64,000 nt of DNA from Calliopsis andreniformis (taxonomy: Eukaryota > Arthropoda > Insecta > Hymenoptera > Andrenidae), in NCBI RefSeq assembly GCF_051401765.1, contig NW_027480534.1, positions 186,001 through 250,000 on the forward strand, written 5' to 3'. Positions 11,833 to 25,378 of this stretch are shown piece after piece; position 1 is the stretch's first letter; each line of letters begins with the position of its first letter. The notes under the pieces were generated by a model. The model saw only the letters and a program-made list of their open reading frames with translations, searched no databases and was not told the DNA's origin. Made by a program: the position numbers and the translations under genes.

Positions 11833-13946
11833 GAATTCAGAATATTCTACTGAGTACTGAGAATTGAGAATTGATGGTTAAGTATTGAGTATTGAGGATT
11901 GAGGATTGAGGACTGAGTATTGAAGATTGAGGATTGATGATTGAGTATTGAGGATTGAGGATTGAGGATTGAGGATTGAGGATTGAGGATTGAAGCTTGA
12001 GTATTGCGGATTGAAGATTGAGGATTGAGGATTGAGGACTGAGGATTAAGGATTGAGGATTGAAGATTGAGGATTGGGGACTGAGGATTGAATATTGAGC
12101 ATTGATGATTGAGGATTGAGGATTGAGGATTGATGATTGAAGATTGAGTATTGAGGATTGAAGATTGTAGATTGAGTATTGAGGATCGAAGATTGAGGTT
12201 TGAGGATGAGGGCTGAGGGTTGAGGATTGACCTTTGAGTATTGAATCCTGAGAATTCAGGAAATTCTATTGAGTACTGAGAATTGAGAATTGATGGTTAA
12301 GTATTGAGTATTGAGGATTGAGGATTGAGGACTGAGCATTGAAGATTGAGGATTTATGACTGACGATTGAGGACTGAGGACTGAGGATTGAGGATTGAGA
12401 ATTGAGGATTGAGGATTGAGGATTGAAGATTGAGGATTGCGTATTGGTGATTGAAGAATGAGGGTCGAGGATTGAGGATTGAGGATTGAGGATTGAAGAT
12501 TGAGTATTCAGGATTGAAGGTTGACCATTGAGGATTGAGGATTGAGGATTGAGAATTGAGGATTGATGATTGAAGATTGAGTATTGAGGATTGAAGGTTG
12601 AAGATTGAGTATTGAGGATCGAAGATTGAGGATTGAGGATGAGGGCTGAGGGTTGAGACTTGAGGTTTGAGTATTGAATCCTGCGAATTCAGGATATTCT
12701 ATTGACTATTGAGAATTGAGGATTGATGGTTGGGTATTGAGGATTGAGAATTGAGGATTGAGGATTGAGTATTGAAGATTGAGGATTGATGATTGAGGAT
12801 TGAAGATTGAGTATTGAGGATTGAAGATTGAAGATTGAGTATTGAGGATTGAAGATTGAGAATTGAGGATTGAGGATTGAACATTGAGGATTGAGGATTG
12901 AGGATTGAGAATTGAGGATTGATGATTGAAGATTGAGTATTGAGGATTGAAGATTGAAGATTGAGTATTGAGGATCGAAGATTGAGGATTGAGGATGAGG
13001 GCTGAGGGTTGAGGATTGACCTTTGAGTATTGAATCCTGAGAATTCAGGAAATTCTATTGAGTATTGAGAATTGAGAATTGATGGTTAAGTATTGAGTAT
13101 TGAGGATTGAGGATTGAGGACTGAGCATTGAAGGTTGAGGATTGATGACTGACGATTGAGGACTGAGGACTGAGGATTGAGGATTGAGAATTGAGGATTG
13201 AGGGTTGAGGATTGAGAAGAGAGGATGAGGACTGAGGGTTGAGGAATGAGGTTTGAGGAACGAGGATTGAGGACTGAGGATTGAGGACTGCGGATTGACG
13301 ATTGAGTATTGAATATTGAGGATTGATGACAGAGGATTGAGGATTGAGGATTGAGGATTGAGGATTGAGGATTGAAGATTGAAGATTGAGTATTCAGGAT
13401 TGAAGATTGAGGATTGAGGATTGTGGACTGAGGATTGAAGTTTGAAGACTGAGGATTGAGGATTGAGGATTGACGATTGAGGATTGCAGATTCAGTATTG
13501 AGGATTGAAGGTTGAGAATTGAAGATTGAGGATTGAAAATCGAGGACTGATGATTGAGCATTGAGAATTGAGGATTGAAGATTGAGGATTGGGGATTGAG
13601 GATTGATGATTGAGGATAGAGTATCGAGGATTGAGAATTGAGGATTGAGTATTGAAGATTGAGTATTGAGGATTGAAGATTGAGGATTGAGGATTGGGGA
13701 TTGAAGATTGAGGACTGAGTGTTGAGGCTTGAGTGATGAGAATTGATGTTTGTGGATTGAGATTTGAAGATTGAAGAATGGGTATTGAGTATTGAAAACT
13801 GTGAATTGAGAACATTCTATTGAGGATTGAGGATTGACTATTGATTGTTGAGCACTGAGTGCTGAAGATTGAGGATTCAGGATTGAGGATTCGGGATTGA
13901 GGTTTGAGTACTGAGGATTGAGGGTTGAGGACTGAGGATTGAGGAT
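11833..13946 (+). repeat. EcoRI-anchored cassette cluster, superunit 2
   Basis: GAATTC at 11833, 12252, 12685 and 13041 keeps the 419, 433 and 356 bp spacing of superunit 1. The cluster ends at the 565 bp deletion join near 13947. Confidence 0.85.
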
Positions 13947-15284
13947 TGAAGATTGAGTATTGAGGATTGAAGATTGAGGATTGGGGATTGAGGATTGAGG
14001 ATTGAGTATTGAGGATTGAAGATTGAGGATATGGGACTGAGGATTGAAGATTCATTATTGAGGATTGAAGATTGAGAATTGAGGATTGAGGATTGAACAT
14101 TGAGGACCGAGTGTTGAGGGCTGAGTGATGAGATTTGATGTATGTGGACAGAGGTTTGAAGATTGCAGAATGAGTATTGAGTATTGAAAACTGTGAATTG
14201 AGGATATTCTATTGAGAATTGAGGATTGGCAACTGATTGTTGAGGACTGAGGGCTGAGTATTGAGGATTCAGGATTGAGGATTCGGGTTTGATGTTTGAG
14301 GACTGAGGATTGAGGGTTGAGGATTGGGGATTGAAGATTGGCGGTTGAGGATTGAGGATTGAGGATGGAGGATTCAAGACAGAGGACTGAGTGTTGAGGA
14401 TTGAGTGTTGAGGATTGATGTTTGAGGATTGAGATTTGATTATTGTATATTGTGGATTGAGTATTGAACCATGAGGCTTCAGGATATTCTATTGGGTATT
14501 GAGAAGTGATGGTTGATGGTTGAGTATTGAGTATTGATGGTTGAGTACCGAGGGTTGAGGATTGAGGACGAGGACTGACGGTTGAGGATTGAGGATTGAG
14601 GATTGAGGATTGTGGACTGAGGATTGATGACTGAGGATTGAGGATTGAGGATTGAGGATTGAGGATTGAGGATTGAAGATTGAGGATTGGGGACTGAGGA
14701 TTGAAGATTGAGGATTGAGGACTGAGGATTGAGGATTGAAGATTGAGTATTGAGGATTGAAGATTGAGGATTGAGGATTGAGGATTGAGGATTGAGGACG
14801 AGGGCTGTGGGCTGAGGGTTGAGGTTTAAGGACTGAGGACTGAGTGTTGAGGATTGAGTATTGAGGATTGTAGATTGAGGATTTAGGATTGAGGATTGAG
14901 GATTGAGGATTGAAGGTTGAGGATTGGGGACTGAGTGTTGAGGGCTGAGTGATGAGAATTGATGTTTGTGGATTGTGATTTGAAGATTGAAGCATGGGAA
15001 TTGAGTATTGAAAGTTGTGAATTGAGAATATTCTATTGAGGATTGAGGATCGACAATTGATTGTTAAGGACTGAGGGCTGAAGATTGAGGATTCAGGATT
15101 GAGGATTCGGGATTGAGGTTTGAGTACTGAGGATTGAGGGTTGAGGATTGAGGATTGAGGATTGAGGCTTGAGGATTGAGGCTTGAGGATGGAGGATTGA
15201 AGAGAGAGGACTGAGTGTTGAGGATTGATGTTTGAGGATTGAGATTTGATTATTGAATATTGTGGATTGAGTATTGAATCATGG

Positions 15285-17707
15285 GAATTCAGGATATTCT
15301 ATTGAGTATTGAGAATTGAGGATTAATGGTTGAGTATTGAGGATTGATTGTTGAGGGTTTTGTGTTGAATATTGAGGATTGAGGATTGAGGATTTAGGAT
15401 TGAGGACTGAGGATTGAAGATTGAGGATGACGGCTGAGGGTTGAGGATTGAGGTTTGAGTATTGAATCCTGAGAATTCATGATATTCTATTGATTATTGA
15501 GAATTGAGGATTGATGGTTCAGGACTGAGGGCTGAAGGTTGAGGATTCAGGTTTGAGGATCCAGAATTGATGTTTGAGGACTCAGGATTGAGGATCGAAG
15601 GTTGAGTATTGAGGATTGAAGACTGAGGATTGAGGATTGAGGATTGAGGATTGAGGATTGAGGATTGAGGATTGAGGATTGAGGATTGAAGACTGAGTAT
15701 TGAGGATTGAAGATTGAGGGTTGAGGATTGAGGATTGAGGATTGAGCATTGAGGATTGAAGATTGAGGATTGGTGACTGAGGATTGAAGATTGAGGATTG
15801 AGGACTGAGGATTCAGGATTGAAGATTGAGTATTGAGGATTGAAGATTGAGGATTGAGGTTTGAGTACTGAGGATTGAGGATTGAAGACTGAGTATTCAG
15901 GATTGAAGATTGAGTATTGGGTTTTGAAGATTGAGGATTGAGTATTGAGGATTGAAGATTGAAGATTGAGTATTGAGGATTGAATATTGAGGATTGAGGA
16001 TTGAGGATCGAGGATGGAGGATGAGGGGTGGGGGTTGAGGATTGAGGTTTGAGTATTGAATCCTGCGAATTCAGGATATTCTATTGAGTATTGAGAATTG
16101 GGGATTGATGGTTGAGAATTGAGGATTGATGGTTGAGGGTTGTGTGTTGAATATTGAGGACTGAGTATTGGTGATTGAAGATTGAGGGCTGAGTATTGAT
16201 GTTTGAGGTCTGAGGATTGAGGACTGAGGATTGAGAATTGAGGATTGAGGATTGAGGATTGAGTATTGAAGATTGAGTATCCATGACTGAGGATTGAGGA
16301 TAGAGGATTGAGGATAGAGGATTGAGAATTGAAGACTGAGTATTGAGGATTGAAGGTTGAGGATTGAGGATTGAAGATTGAGGATGCAGGATGAGGGCTG
16401 AGGGTTGAGGATTGAGGTTTGAGTATTGAATCCTGAGCATTCAGGATATTCTATTGAGTATAGAGAATTGAGGATTGAGGATTGAGAAATGAGAATTGAG
16501 AATTGAGGATGAGGACTGAGGGTTGAGGATTGAGGATTGAGGATTCAGGATTGAGGATTGAGGATTGAAGATTGAGTATTGAGGATTGTAGATTGAGGAT
16601 TGAGGATTGAGGATTGTGGATTGAGGATAGAGGATTGAAGATTGAGTATTTGGGACTGAGGATTGAAGATTGAGGATTGAGGATTGAAGATTCAGGAATG
16701 AGGATTGAGGATTGAGGATTGAGGATGAGGGCTGAGGGCTGAGGATTGAGGTTTGAGGACTGAGTACTGAAGGTTGAGGATTGAGAATTGAGGATTGAGG
16801 ATTCAAGAAACAGTATTGAGAATTGAAGACTGAGAATTGAGGATTGAGGATTGAACATTGAGGACTGAGTGTTGAGGGTTGAGTGATGAGAATTGATGTT
16901 TGTGGATAGAGGTTTGAAGATTGCAGATTGAGTATTGAGTATTGAATACTGTGAATTGAGAGTATTGTATTGAGGATTGAGTATTGACAACTGATTGTTG
17001 AGGACTGAGGGCTGAAGATTGAGGATTCGGGATTGAGGATTCAGAATTGAGGTTTGGGGACTGAGGATTGAGGATTGAAGATTGAGTATTGAGGATTGAA
17101 GATTGAGGATTGAGGATTGAGGATTGAGGAATGAGGATGAGGGCTGTGGTTTGAGGATTGAGGTTTGAGGACTGAGGACAGGGGATTGAGGATTGAGAAT
17201 TGGGGATTGAGGATTGAGGATTGAAGATTGAGGATTGGGTATTGAGGATTGAAGCACGAGGATTGAGGATTGAGGATTGAAGGTTGAGGATTGAGGATTG
17301 AGGATTGAGGATTGAGGATTGAAGATTGAGGATAGGGGACTGAGTGTTGAGGGTTGAGTGATGAGAATTGATGTTTGTGGATAGAGATTTGAAGATTGCA
17401 GATTGAGTATTGAGTATTGAAAACTGTGAATTGATGATATTCTATTGAGGATTGAGGATTGACAACTGATTGTTGAGGACTGAGGGCTGAAGATTGAGGA
17501 TTCAGGATTGAGGATTCGGGATTGTGGTTTGAGTACTGAGGATTGAGGGTTGAGGATTGAGGATTGAGGATTGACGCTTGAGGATTGAGGGTTGAGGATG
17601 GAGGATTGAGGAGAGAGGACTGAGTGTTAAGGATTGAGTGTTGCGAGTTGATGTTTGAGGATTGAGATTTGATTATTGAATATTGTGGATTGAGTATTGA
17701 ACCATGA
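15285..17707 (+). repeat. Distal block, superunit 2
   Basis: It matches 6677-9092 at offset 8608, with one extra heptamer near 17565. It keeps nine perfect GGATTGA at 15627-15689. One visible substitution: TTGATTATTGAG near 15490 where superunit 1 has TTGAGTATTGAG near 6882. Confidence 0.85.
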
Positions 17708-18632
17708 GAATTCAGGATATTCTATTGGGTATTGAGAAGTGATGATTCATGGTTGAGTATTGAGTATTGATGATTGAGTACTGAGGGTTGAGGATTGAGG
17801 ACGAGGACTGACGGTTGAGGATTGAGGTTTGAGGATTGAGGATTGAGGATTGAGGACTGAGGATTGAGGATGGAGGATTCAAGACAGAGGACTGAGTGTT
17901 GAGGATTGAGTGTTGAGAATTGATGTTTGAGGATTGAGATTTGATTATTGTATATTGTGGATTGAGTATTGAACCATGAGGCTTCAGGATATTCTATTGA
18001 GTATTGAGAAGTGATGATTGATGGTTGAGTATTGAGTATTGATGATTGAGTACTGAGGGTTGAGGATTGAGGACAAGGACTGACGGTTGAGGGTTGAGGA
18101 TTGAGGATTGAGGATTGAGGATTGAGGACTGAGGATTGAGGATTGAGGATTGAAGATTGAGTATTTAGGATTGAAGATTGAGGATTGGGGATTGAGGATT
18201 GAGGATTGAGTATTGAGGATTGAAGATTGAGGATATGGGACTGAGGATTGAAGATGCAGTATTGAGGATTGAAGATTGAGAATTGAGGATTGAGGATTGA
18301 ACATTGAGGACTGAGTGTTGAGGGCTGAGTGACGAGAATTGATGTTTGTGGATAGAGACTTGAAGATTGCAGAATGAGTATTGAGTATTGAAAACTGTGA
18401 ATTGAGGATATTCTATTGAGAATTGAGGGTTGGCAACTGATTGTTGAGGACTGAGGGCTGAGGATTGAGGGTTGAGGATTGAGGATTGAGGATTGACGGT
18501 TGAGGATTGAGGATTGAGAATGGAAGATTCAAGACAGAGGACTGGGTGTTGAGGATTGAGTGTTGAGAATTGATGTTTGAGGATTGGGATTTGATTATTG
18601 TATATTGTGGATTGAGTATTGAACCATGAGGC

Positions 18633-20029
18633 TTCAGGATATTCTATTGAGTATTGAGAAGTGATGATTGATGGTTGAGTATTGAGTATTGATGATTGAG
18701 TACTGAGGGTTGAGGATTGCGGACGAGGACTGACGGTTGAGGATTGACGATTGAGGATTGAGGATTGAGGATTGAGGACTGAGGATTGATGACTGAGGAT
18801 TGAGAATTGAGGATTGAGGATTGAGGATTGAGGATTGAAGATTGAGGATTGGGGCTGAGGATTGAAGATTGAGGATTGAGGACTGAGGATTGAGGATTGA
18901 AGTTTGAGTATTGAGGATTGAAGATTGAGGATTGAGGATTGAGGATTGAGGATTGAGGATTGAGGATGAGGGCTGAGGATTGAGGATTGAGGATTGAGGA
19001 TTGAGGATTGAAGATTGAGTATTGATGATTGCAGATTGAGGATTGAGGATTGAGGGTTGAGGACTGAGGACGAGTACTGACGGTTGAGGACTGAGGTTTG
19101 AGGATTGAGGGTTGAGGATTGAGGACTGTGGGTAGAGGATTGTGGATTGAGGATTGAGCATTGAGGACTGAGGATTGAGGATTGAGGATTGAGGACTGAG
19201 GATTGACGATTGAGTATTGAGGATTGAGGATTGATGACTGAGGATTGAGGATTGAGGATTGAGCATTGAAGATTGAGGATTGGGGACAGAGGATTGAAGA
19301 TTGAGGGTTGAGGACTGAGGATTGAGGATTGAAGATTGAGTATTGAGTATTGAAGATTGAGGATTGTGGATTGAGGATTGAGGATTGAGGATGAGGGCTG
19401 AGGGTTGAGGATTGAGGTTTGAGGACTGAGGACTGAGGGTTGAGGATTGAGAATTGAGGATTGAGGATTGAGGATTGAGGATTGAGGATTGAAGATTGAG
19501 TATTGAGCATGGAATATTGAGGATTGAGGATTGAGGATTGACGCTTGAGGATTGAGGCTTGAGGATGGAGGATTGACGAGAGAGGACTGAGTATTGAGGA
19601 TTGATGGCTGAGGGTTGTGTGTTGAATATTGAGGATTGAGGATTGAGGATTGTGGATTGAGGATTGAGGATTGAAGATTGAGTATTAATGATTGAAGATT
19701 AAGGATTGAGGATTGAGGTTTGAGGATTGAGGACGAGGACTGACGGTTGAGGATTGAGGTTTGAGGATTGAGGATTGAGGATTGAGGACTGAGACTTGAG
19801 GATTGAGGATTGAGCATTGAGGATTGAAGATTGAGGACTGGGGATTGAGGACTGAGGGTTGAGGATTGAGAATTGAGGATTGAGGATTGAGGATTGAGGA
19901 TTTAGGATTTAGGATCGAGGATTGAAGATTGAGGATTGAATATTGAGGATTGTGGATTGAGGATTGAGGATTGAGGATTGAGGATGAGGGCTGAGGGTTG
20001 AGGACTGACCTTTGAGTATTGAATCCTGA
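18633..20029 (+). repeat. Anchor-free block, copy 3 (418 bp deleted)
   Basis: This copy is 1397 bp against 1815 in copy 2. The join lies near 19841-19853, where GGGGATTGAGG runs straight into ACTGAGGGTTGAGG; in copy 2 these flank about 11236-11653. The missing 418 bp equals 58 heptamers plus two hexamers, and copy 2 has two hexamers in that interval, so the deletion kept the register. Confidence 0.82.
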
Positions 20030-22279
20030 GAATTCAGAATATTCTACTGAGTACTGAGAATTGAGAATTGATGGTTAAGTATTGAGTATTGAGGATTGAG
20101 GATTGAGGACTGAGTATTGAAGATTGAGGATTGATGATTGAGTATTGAGGATTGAGGATTGAGGATTGAGGATTGAGGATTGAGGATTGAAGCTTGAGTA
20201 TTGCGGATTGAAGATTGAGGATTGAGGATTGAGGACTGAGGATTAAGGATTGAGGATTGAAGATTGAGGATTGGGGACTGAGGATTGAATATTGAGCATT
20301 GATGATTGAGGATTGAGGATTGAGGATTGATGATTGAAGATTGAGTATTGAGGATTGAAGATTGTAGATTGAGTATTGAGGATCGAAGATTGAGGATTGA
20401 GGATGAGGGCTGAGGGTTGAGGATTGACCTTTGAGTATTGAATCCTGAGAATTCAGGAAATTCTATTGAGTACTGAGAATTGAGAATTGATGGTTAAGTA
20501 TTGAGTATTGAGGATTGAGGATTGAGGACTGAGCATTGAAGATTGAGGATTTATGACTGACGATTGAGGACTGAGGACTGAGGATTGAGGATTGAGAATT
20601 GAGGATTGAGGATTGAGGATTGAAGATTGAGGATTGCGTATTGGTGATTGAAGAATGAGGGTCGAGGATTGAGGATTGAGGATTGAGGATTGAAGATTGA
20701 GTATTCAGGATTGAAGGTTGACCATTGAGGATTGAGGATTGAGGATTGAGAATTGAGGATTGATGATTGAAGATTGAGTATTGAGGATTGAAGGTTGAAG
20801 ATTGAGTATTGAGGATCGAAGATTGAGGATTGAGGATGAGGGCTGAGGGTTGAGACTTGAGGTTTGAGTATTGAATCCTGCGAATTCAGGATATTCTATT
20901 GACTATTGAGAATTGAGGATTGATGGTTGGGTATTGAGGATTGAGAATTGAGGATTGAGGATTGAGTATTGAAGATTGAGGATTGATGATTGAGGATTGA
21001 AGATTGAGTATTGAGGATTGAAGATTGAAGATTGAGTATTGAGGATTGAAGATTGAGAATTGAGGATTGAGGATTGAACATTGAGGATTGAGGATTGAGG
21101 ATTGAGAATTGAGGATTGATGATTGAAGATTGAGTATTGAGGATTGAAGATTGAAGATTGAGTATTGAGGATCGAAGATTGAGGATTGAGGATGAGGGCT
21201 GAGGGTTGAGGATTGACCTTTGAGTATTGAATCCTGAGAATTCAGGAAATTCTATTGAGTATTGAGAATTGAGAATTGATGGTTAAGTATTGAGTATTGA
21301 GGATTGAGGATTGAGGACTGAGCATTGAAGGTTGAGGATTGATGACTGACGATTGAGGACTGAGGACTGAGGATTGAGGATTGAGAATTGAGGATTGAGG
21401 GTTGAGGATTGAGAAGAGAGGATGAGGACTGAGGGTTGAGGAATGAGGTTTGAGGAACGAGGATTGAGGACTGAGGATTGAGGACTGCGGATTGACGATT
21501 GAGTATTGAATATTGAGGATTGATGACAGAGGATTGAGGATTGAGGATTGAGGATTGAGGATTGAGGATTGAAGATTGAAGATTGAGTATTCAGGATTGA
21601 AGATTGAGGATTGAGGATTGTGGACTGAGGATTGAAGTTTGAAGACTGAGGATTGAGGATTGAGGATTGACGATTGAGGATTGCAGATTCAGTATTGAGG
21701 ATTGAAGGTTGAGAATTGAAGATTGAGGATTGAAAATCGAGGACTGATGATTGAGCATTGAGAATTGAGGATTGAAGATTGAGGATTGGGGATTGAGGAT
21801 TGATGATTGAGGATAGAGTATCGAGGATTGAGAATTGAGGATTGAGTATTGAAGATTGAGTATTGAGGATTGAAGATTGAGGATTGAGGATTGGGGATTG
21901 AAGATTGAGGACTGAGTGTTGAGGCTTGAGTGATGAGAATTGATGTTTGTGGATTGAGATTTGAAGATTGAAGAATGGGTATTGAGTATTGAAAACTGTG
22001 AATTGAGAACATTCTATTGAGGATTGAGGATTGACTATTGATTGTTGAGCACTGAGTGCTGAAGATTGAGGATTCAGGATTGAGGATTCGGGATTGAGGT
22101 TTGAGTACTGAGGATTGAGGGTTGAGGACTGAGGATTGAGGATTGACGCTTGAGGATTGAGGGTTGAGGATGGAGGATTGAGGAGAGAGGACTGAGTGTT
22201 AAGGATTGAGTGATGAGAATTGATGTTTGAGGATTGAGATTTGATTATTGAATATTGTGGATTGAGTATTGAACCATGA
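20030..22279 (+). repeat. EcoRI-anchored cassette cluster, superunit 3
   Basis: The cluster is 2250 bp, the same length as in superunit 1, with GAATTC at 20030, 20449, 20882 and 21238 (spacings 419, 433 and 356) and the next at 22280. Conserved length over 17 kb of separation argues for block-wise copying rather than independent drift. Confidence 0.85.
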
Positions 22280-25200
22280 GAATTCAGGATATTCTATTGG
22301 GTATTGAGAAGTGATGATTCTTGGTTGAGTATTGAGTATTGATGATTGAGTACTGAGGGTTGAGGATTGAGGACGAGGACTGACGGTTGAGGATTGAGGA
22401 TTGAGGATTCAGGACTGAGGATTGAGGATTGAGGATTGAGGATTTAGGATTGAGGATTGAGGATTGAAGATTGAGGATTGAATATTGAGGATTGTGGATT
22501 GAGGATTGAGGATTGAGGATTGAGGATTGAGGATGAGGGCTGAGGGTTGAGGATTGACCTTTGAGTATTGAATCCTGAGAATTCAGGATATTCTACTGAG
22601 TATTGAGAATTGAGAATTGATGGTTAAGTATTGAGTATTGAGGATTGAGGATTGAGGACTGAGTATTGAAGATTGAGGATTGATGATTGAGTATTGAGGA
22701 TTGAGAATTGAGGATTGAGGATTGAGCATTGAGGATTGAGGATTGAAGATTGAGTATTGAAACCTGCGAATTCAGGATATTCTATTGAGTATTGAGAATT
22801 GAGGATTGATGGTTGAGTATTGAGGACTGAGGATTGAGGATTGAGTATTGAAGATAGATTAATGATGATTGAGGATTGAGGATTGAGGATTGAGGATTGA
22901 GGATTGAGGATTGAGGATTGAAGATTGAGTATAGAGGATTGAAGATTGAGGATTGGGGATTGAGTATTGAGGATTGAGGATTGAGGATTGAAGATTGAGG
23001 ATTGAGTATTGGGGATTGAAGAATGAGTGTCGAGGATTGAGGATTGAGGATTGAGGATTGAGTTTTCAGGATTGAAGATTGACGATTGAAGATTGAGGAT
23101 TGAGGATTGAGAATTGAGGACTGAGGATTGAAGATTGAGTATTGATGATTGAAGATTGAAGATTGAGTATTGAGGGTTGAAGATTGAGGATTGCGGATGA
23201 GGGCTGAGGCTTGAGGGTTGTGGACTGAGGACGAGGACTGAGGGTTGAGTATTGATGTTTCAGGTCTGAGGATTGAGTACTGAGTATTGAAGATTGCGGA
23301 TTGTGGATTGAGGATTGAGGATTGAGGATGAGGGCTGAGGGTTGAGGATGGATGTTTGAGGACTGAGGACTGAGGGTTGAGGATTGAGAATTGAGGATTG
23401 AGGATTGAGGATTGAGGACTTAGGATTGAGGAATGAGGATTGAAGATTGAGGATTGAATATTGAGGATTGAGGATTGAGGATTGAGGATTGAGGATTGAG
23501 GATGAGGGCTGAGGGTTGAGGATTGACCTTTGAGTATTGAATCCTGAGAATTCAGGATATTCTACTGAGTATTGAGAATTGAGAATTGATTGTTAAGTAT
23601 TGAGTATTGAGGATTGAGGATTGAGGACTGAGTATTGAAGATTGAGGATTGATGATTGAGTATTGAGGATTGAGGATTGAGGATTGAGGATTGAGGATTG
23701 AGGATTGAAGATTGAGTATTCCGGATTGAAGATTGAGGATTGAGGATTGAGGATTGAGGATTAAGGATTGAGGATTGAAGATTGAGGATTGGGGACTGAG
23801 GATTGAAGATTGAGCATTGAGGATTGAGGATTGAGGATTGAGGATTGAGGATTGAATATTAAGTATTGAGGATTGAAGATTGATAATTGAGGATTGAGGA
23901 TTGAACATTGAGGACTGAGTGTTGAGGATTGAGTGACGAGAATTGATGTTTGTGGATAGAGGTTTCAAGATTGCAGATTGAGTATTGAGCATTGAAATCT
24001 GTGAATTGAGGATATTCAATTGAGGATTGAGGAATGACAACTGATTGTTGAGGACTGAGGGCTGAAGATTGATGATTCAGGATTGAGGATTCAGAATTGA
24101 GGTTTGAGGACTGAGGATTGAGGATTGAAGATTGAGGATTGAGGGTTGAGGATGGAGGCTTGACGATTGAGGATGAGGGCTGAGGGTTGAGGATTGACCT
24201 TTGAGTATTGATTCCTGAGAATTCAGGATATTCTATTGAGTATTGAGAATTGAGAATTGATGGTTAAGTATTGAGTATTGAGGATTGAGGATTGAGGACT
24301 GAGCATTGAAGATTGAGGATTGATGACTGACGATTGAGGATTGAGGACTGAGGATTGAGGATTGAGAATTGTGGATTGAGGATTGAGGATGGAAGATTGA
24401 GGATTGGGTATTGGGGATTGAAGAATGAGGGTCGAGGATTGAGGATTGAGGATTGAGGATTGAAGATTGAGTATTCAGGATTGAAGGTTGACCATTGAGG
24501 ATTGAGGATTGAGGATTGAGAATTGAGGATTGATGATTGAAGATTGAGTATTGAGGATTGAAGATTGAAGATTGAGTATTGAGGATCGAAGATTGAGGAT
24601 TGAGGATGAGGGCTGAGGGTTGAGACTTGAGGCTTGAGTATTGAATCCTGCGAATTCAGGATGTTCTATTGAGTATTGAGAATTGAGGATTGATGGTTGA
24701 GTATTGAGGATAGAGGATTGAGGATTGAGGATTGAGTATTGAAGATTGAGGATTGCTGATTGAGAATTGAGGACTGAGGATTGAGTATCGAGGATTGAGG
24801 ATTGAAGATTGAGTATTAAGGATTGAAGATTGAGTATTGAGGATTGCAGATTGAGGATTGAGGGTTGAGGATTGAAGATTGAAGATTGAGTATTGAGGAT
24901 TGAGGATTGAGGATCGAGGATGGAGGATGAGGGGTGAGGGTTGAGGGTTGAGGTTTGAGTATTGAAAACTGCGAATTCAGGATATTCTATTGAGTATTGA
25001 GAATTGAGGATTGATGGTTGAGTATTGAGGATTGAGAATTGAGGATTGAGGATTGAGTATTCAAGATCGAGGAATGATGATTGAGGATTGAGGATTGAGG
25101 ATTGAGGATTGAGGGTTGAGGATGGAGGATTGAAGAGAGAGGACCGAGTATTGAGGATTGATGGTTGAGATTTGTGTGTTGAGTATTGAGGATTGAGGAT

Positions 25201-25378
25201 TGAGGATTAAGGATTGAGGGCTGAGGACTGAGGATTGAGGATTGACGCTTGAGGATTGAGGGTTGAGGATGGAGGATTGAGGAGAGAGGACTGAGTGTTA
25301 AGGATTGAGTGTTGAGAATTGATGTTTGAGGATTGAGATTTGATTATTGAATATTGTGGATTGAGTATTGAACCATGA
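22280..25378 (+). repeat. Extra block of superunit 3 (absent from superunits 1 and 2)
   Basis: This block holds EcoRI anchors at 22280, 22579, 22768, 23548, 24219, 24652 and 24973. The marker AGATTAATGATGATTG occurs near 22856; the same marker is near 28212, 39072 and 60103. Its left join (GGATTCAGGACTGAGG near 22407) is shared with copies near 38618 and 59666, so the block arose once and was copied. It is built of the same cassettes as the rest of the array. Confidence 0.8.

Larger units (their letters stand above)
9690..18304 (+). repeat. Superunit 2 (8615 bp), close copy of superunit 1
   Basis: It matches superunit 1 at offset 9097, then 9173 after a 76 bp length difference near 10185-10265, then 8608 after a 565 bp deletion near 13947, then 8615 after one extra GGATTGA near 17565. 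These steps account exactly for the length difference: 9097 + 76 - 565 + 7 = 8615. GAATTC sites lie at 11833, 12252, 12685, 13041, 15285, 15473, 16067 and 17708. The equivalents of the GAATTC at 4910 and the anchor near 5184 fall in the deletion. Confidence 0.88.
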
